Shown here: one piece after another, positions 5,404-5,859 of the stretch
Layout of the letters: every line of letters starts with the position of its first letter
How positions within the stretch are numbered: position 1 is the first letter of the stretch
From: Holosporales bacterium
Lineage (GTDB): Bacteria > Pseudomonadota > Alphaproteobacteria > RUG11792
Length of the DNA: 5,859 nt
Assembly: GCA_031257415.1 (NCBI GenBank)
Contig: JAIROR010000101.1
Span: 1 to 5,859, forward strand
Direction of reading: 5' to 3'
Made by a program: the position numbers and the translations under genes
The notes under the pieces: model-generated
The model's database searches: none
Told to the model about the DNA's origin: nothing
The model's input: the letters and a program-made list of their open reading frames with translations, nothing else

Positions 5404-5436
5404 TCTCTTACTCCAATTCTCTTACTCCAATTCTCT
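5402..5436. repeat. 14-bp tandem repeat, 2.5 copies
   Basis: The unit ATTCTCTTACTCCA occurs at 5402-5415 and 5416-5429, plus a half unit. Read on the minus strand each unit contains TTGGAGTAAGAGAA, which includes a GGAG and a TAA. It lies between tRNA-Pro and recA. Confidence 0.8.
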
Positions 5437-5511
5437 GGGGCCGACCCAGGAGCCGTCCACGGTCAGTTTCATTCCGATTACCCCAACACAGAAATCGAGG
5501 AGGTTTTTTGA

Positions 5512-5588
5512 TGGTCGGGAAGAGCGGATTCGAACCGCCGACCCCTATCCCCCCAGAATAGTGCGCTACCAGGCTGCGCCACTTCCCG
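5512..5588 (-). tRNA. tRNA-Pro, anticodon GGG
   Basis: The minus strand folds as a standard cloverleaf: 7-bp acceptor CGGGAAG/CTTCCCG, D arm GCGC/GCGC with AGCCTGGTA, anticodon stem CTATT/GATAG (one U-G pair), loop CTGGGGG with anticodon GGG at 5552-5554, and T arm GGCGG/CCGCT with loop TTCGAAT. The first base is C and the discriminator A, as in bacterial tRNA-Pro. The CCA end is encoded (5514-5512). It decodes CCC and CCU, with G37 next to the anticodon as usual for this family. Confidence 0.96.
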
Positions 5589-5604
5589 AATACGTATATG
5601 TTTT

Positions 5605-5633
5605 ATTATGAAGCAAAATGTCTCTCGATGCAA
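5605..5633 (-). promoter_or_regulatory. tRNA-Pro promoter
   Basis: TTGCAT (5633-5628), a 17-nt spacer, then CATAAT (5610-5605, 5/6 to consensus). The tRNA 5' end is 16 nt beyond the -10, leaving a short leader for RNase P. Spacing and position are right for a sigma70-type promoter. Confidence 0.6.
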
Positions 5634-5770
5634 GGGCAAAGCTCCTCGTTTGTTTGAACATACCGTCCTTGGAACCAACAAAAATCTTTTGAAATTAACC
5701 GCGAAAAGCGAGAGCAGGATCAAAAGCAGAGTTATTTTTGAGCTCGGATAAATCTTCCAAAAACAAACAA

Positions 5771-5859
5771 AGAAGTGGAGAAGTGGAGAAGTGGAGAAGT
5801 GGAGAAGTGGAGAAGTGGAGAAGTGGAGAAGTGGAGAAGTGGAGAAGTGGAGAAGTGGA
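5771..5859. repeat. 8-bp tandem array (GAAGTGGA), at least 11 perfect units, cut by the window edge
   Basis: From 5772 the unit GAAGTGGA repeats eleven times without a mismatch up to the last base, so the array extends beyond the window or the contig ends in it. Because 8 is not a multiple of 3, each strand reads the same 8-residue cycle in all its three frames (EVEKWRSG on plus, STSPLLHF on minus), with no stops. No ORF with a clear start enters it here. Confidence 0.95.

Noticed and set aside
5656..5679. SOS box from two GTTC motifs on the minus strand
   Set aside because: The motifs are separated by 12 bases, not 7, and lie upstream of the tRNA rather than recA.
5369..5723. ORFs on both strands that cross the tRNA (…[17 protein letters not shown] and [21 protein letters not shown])
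   Set aside because: These are the familiar false proteins obtained by translating a tRNA gene; the cloverleaf explains the sequence.

Overview
The window looks like a chromosomal segment of an alphaproteobacterium, most likely a host-associated one of the Rickettsiales or Holosporales type. The RecA sequence carries the standard bacterial core in an alphaproteobacterial style (for example [16 protein letters not shown] and [19 protein letters not shown]). The rest of the window is low-complexity and repeat-rich, with long non-coding gaps and decaying reading frames, as is common in such genomes. The lineage is inferred from protein wording only; no search was run.

There are two parts. The right half (3004-5588, all minus strand) is housekeeping: tRNA-Pro(GGG) with its own promoter, a gap with a doubtful small ORF and a perfect dyad, then recA and rluD arranged stop-to-start (TAA directly followed by ATG) with the rluD ribosome binding site inside the recA 3' end. 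The two are probably cotranscribed. The left half (1-2936) is accessory. It holds a minus-strand gene for an exported protein with a coiled coil and a Q/N-rich repeat tract, a damaged second copy of its 3' end, a roughly 900-base gap, and a plus-strand MORN-repeat gene.

Three things stand out. First, the gap contains a 15/16 match to the ParB-binding parS consensus (1831-1846), next to 14-bp tandem repeats. Second, the MORN gene appears split by two opposite one-base shifts at homopolymers: a Sec-type signal peptide lies upstream in another frame across a G6 run, and a tyrosine-rich repeated tail lies in that same frame beyond an A7 run. Only the MORN core is readable in the frame with the long ORF. 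This could be phase variation, transcript slippage, decay or sequence error. Third, the window ends inside an 8-bp tandem array (11 units visible) that has no stop codon in any of the six frames.

No transposase, CRISPR array, rRNA or recognisable SOS box was seen. The accessory genes have no assigned function; export is the shared theme.
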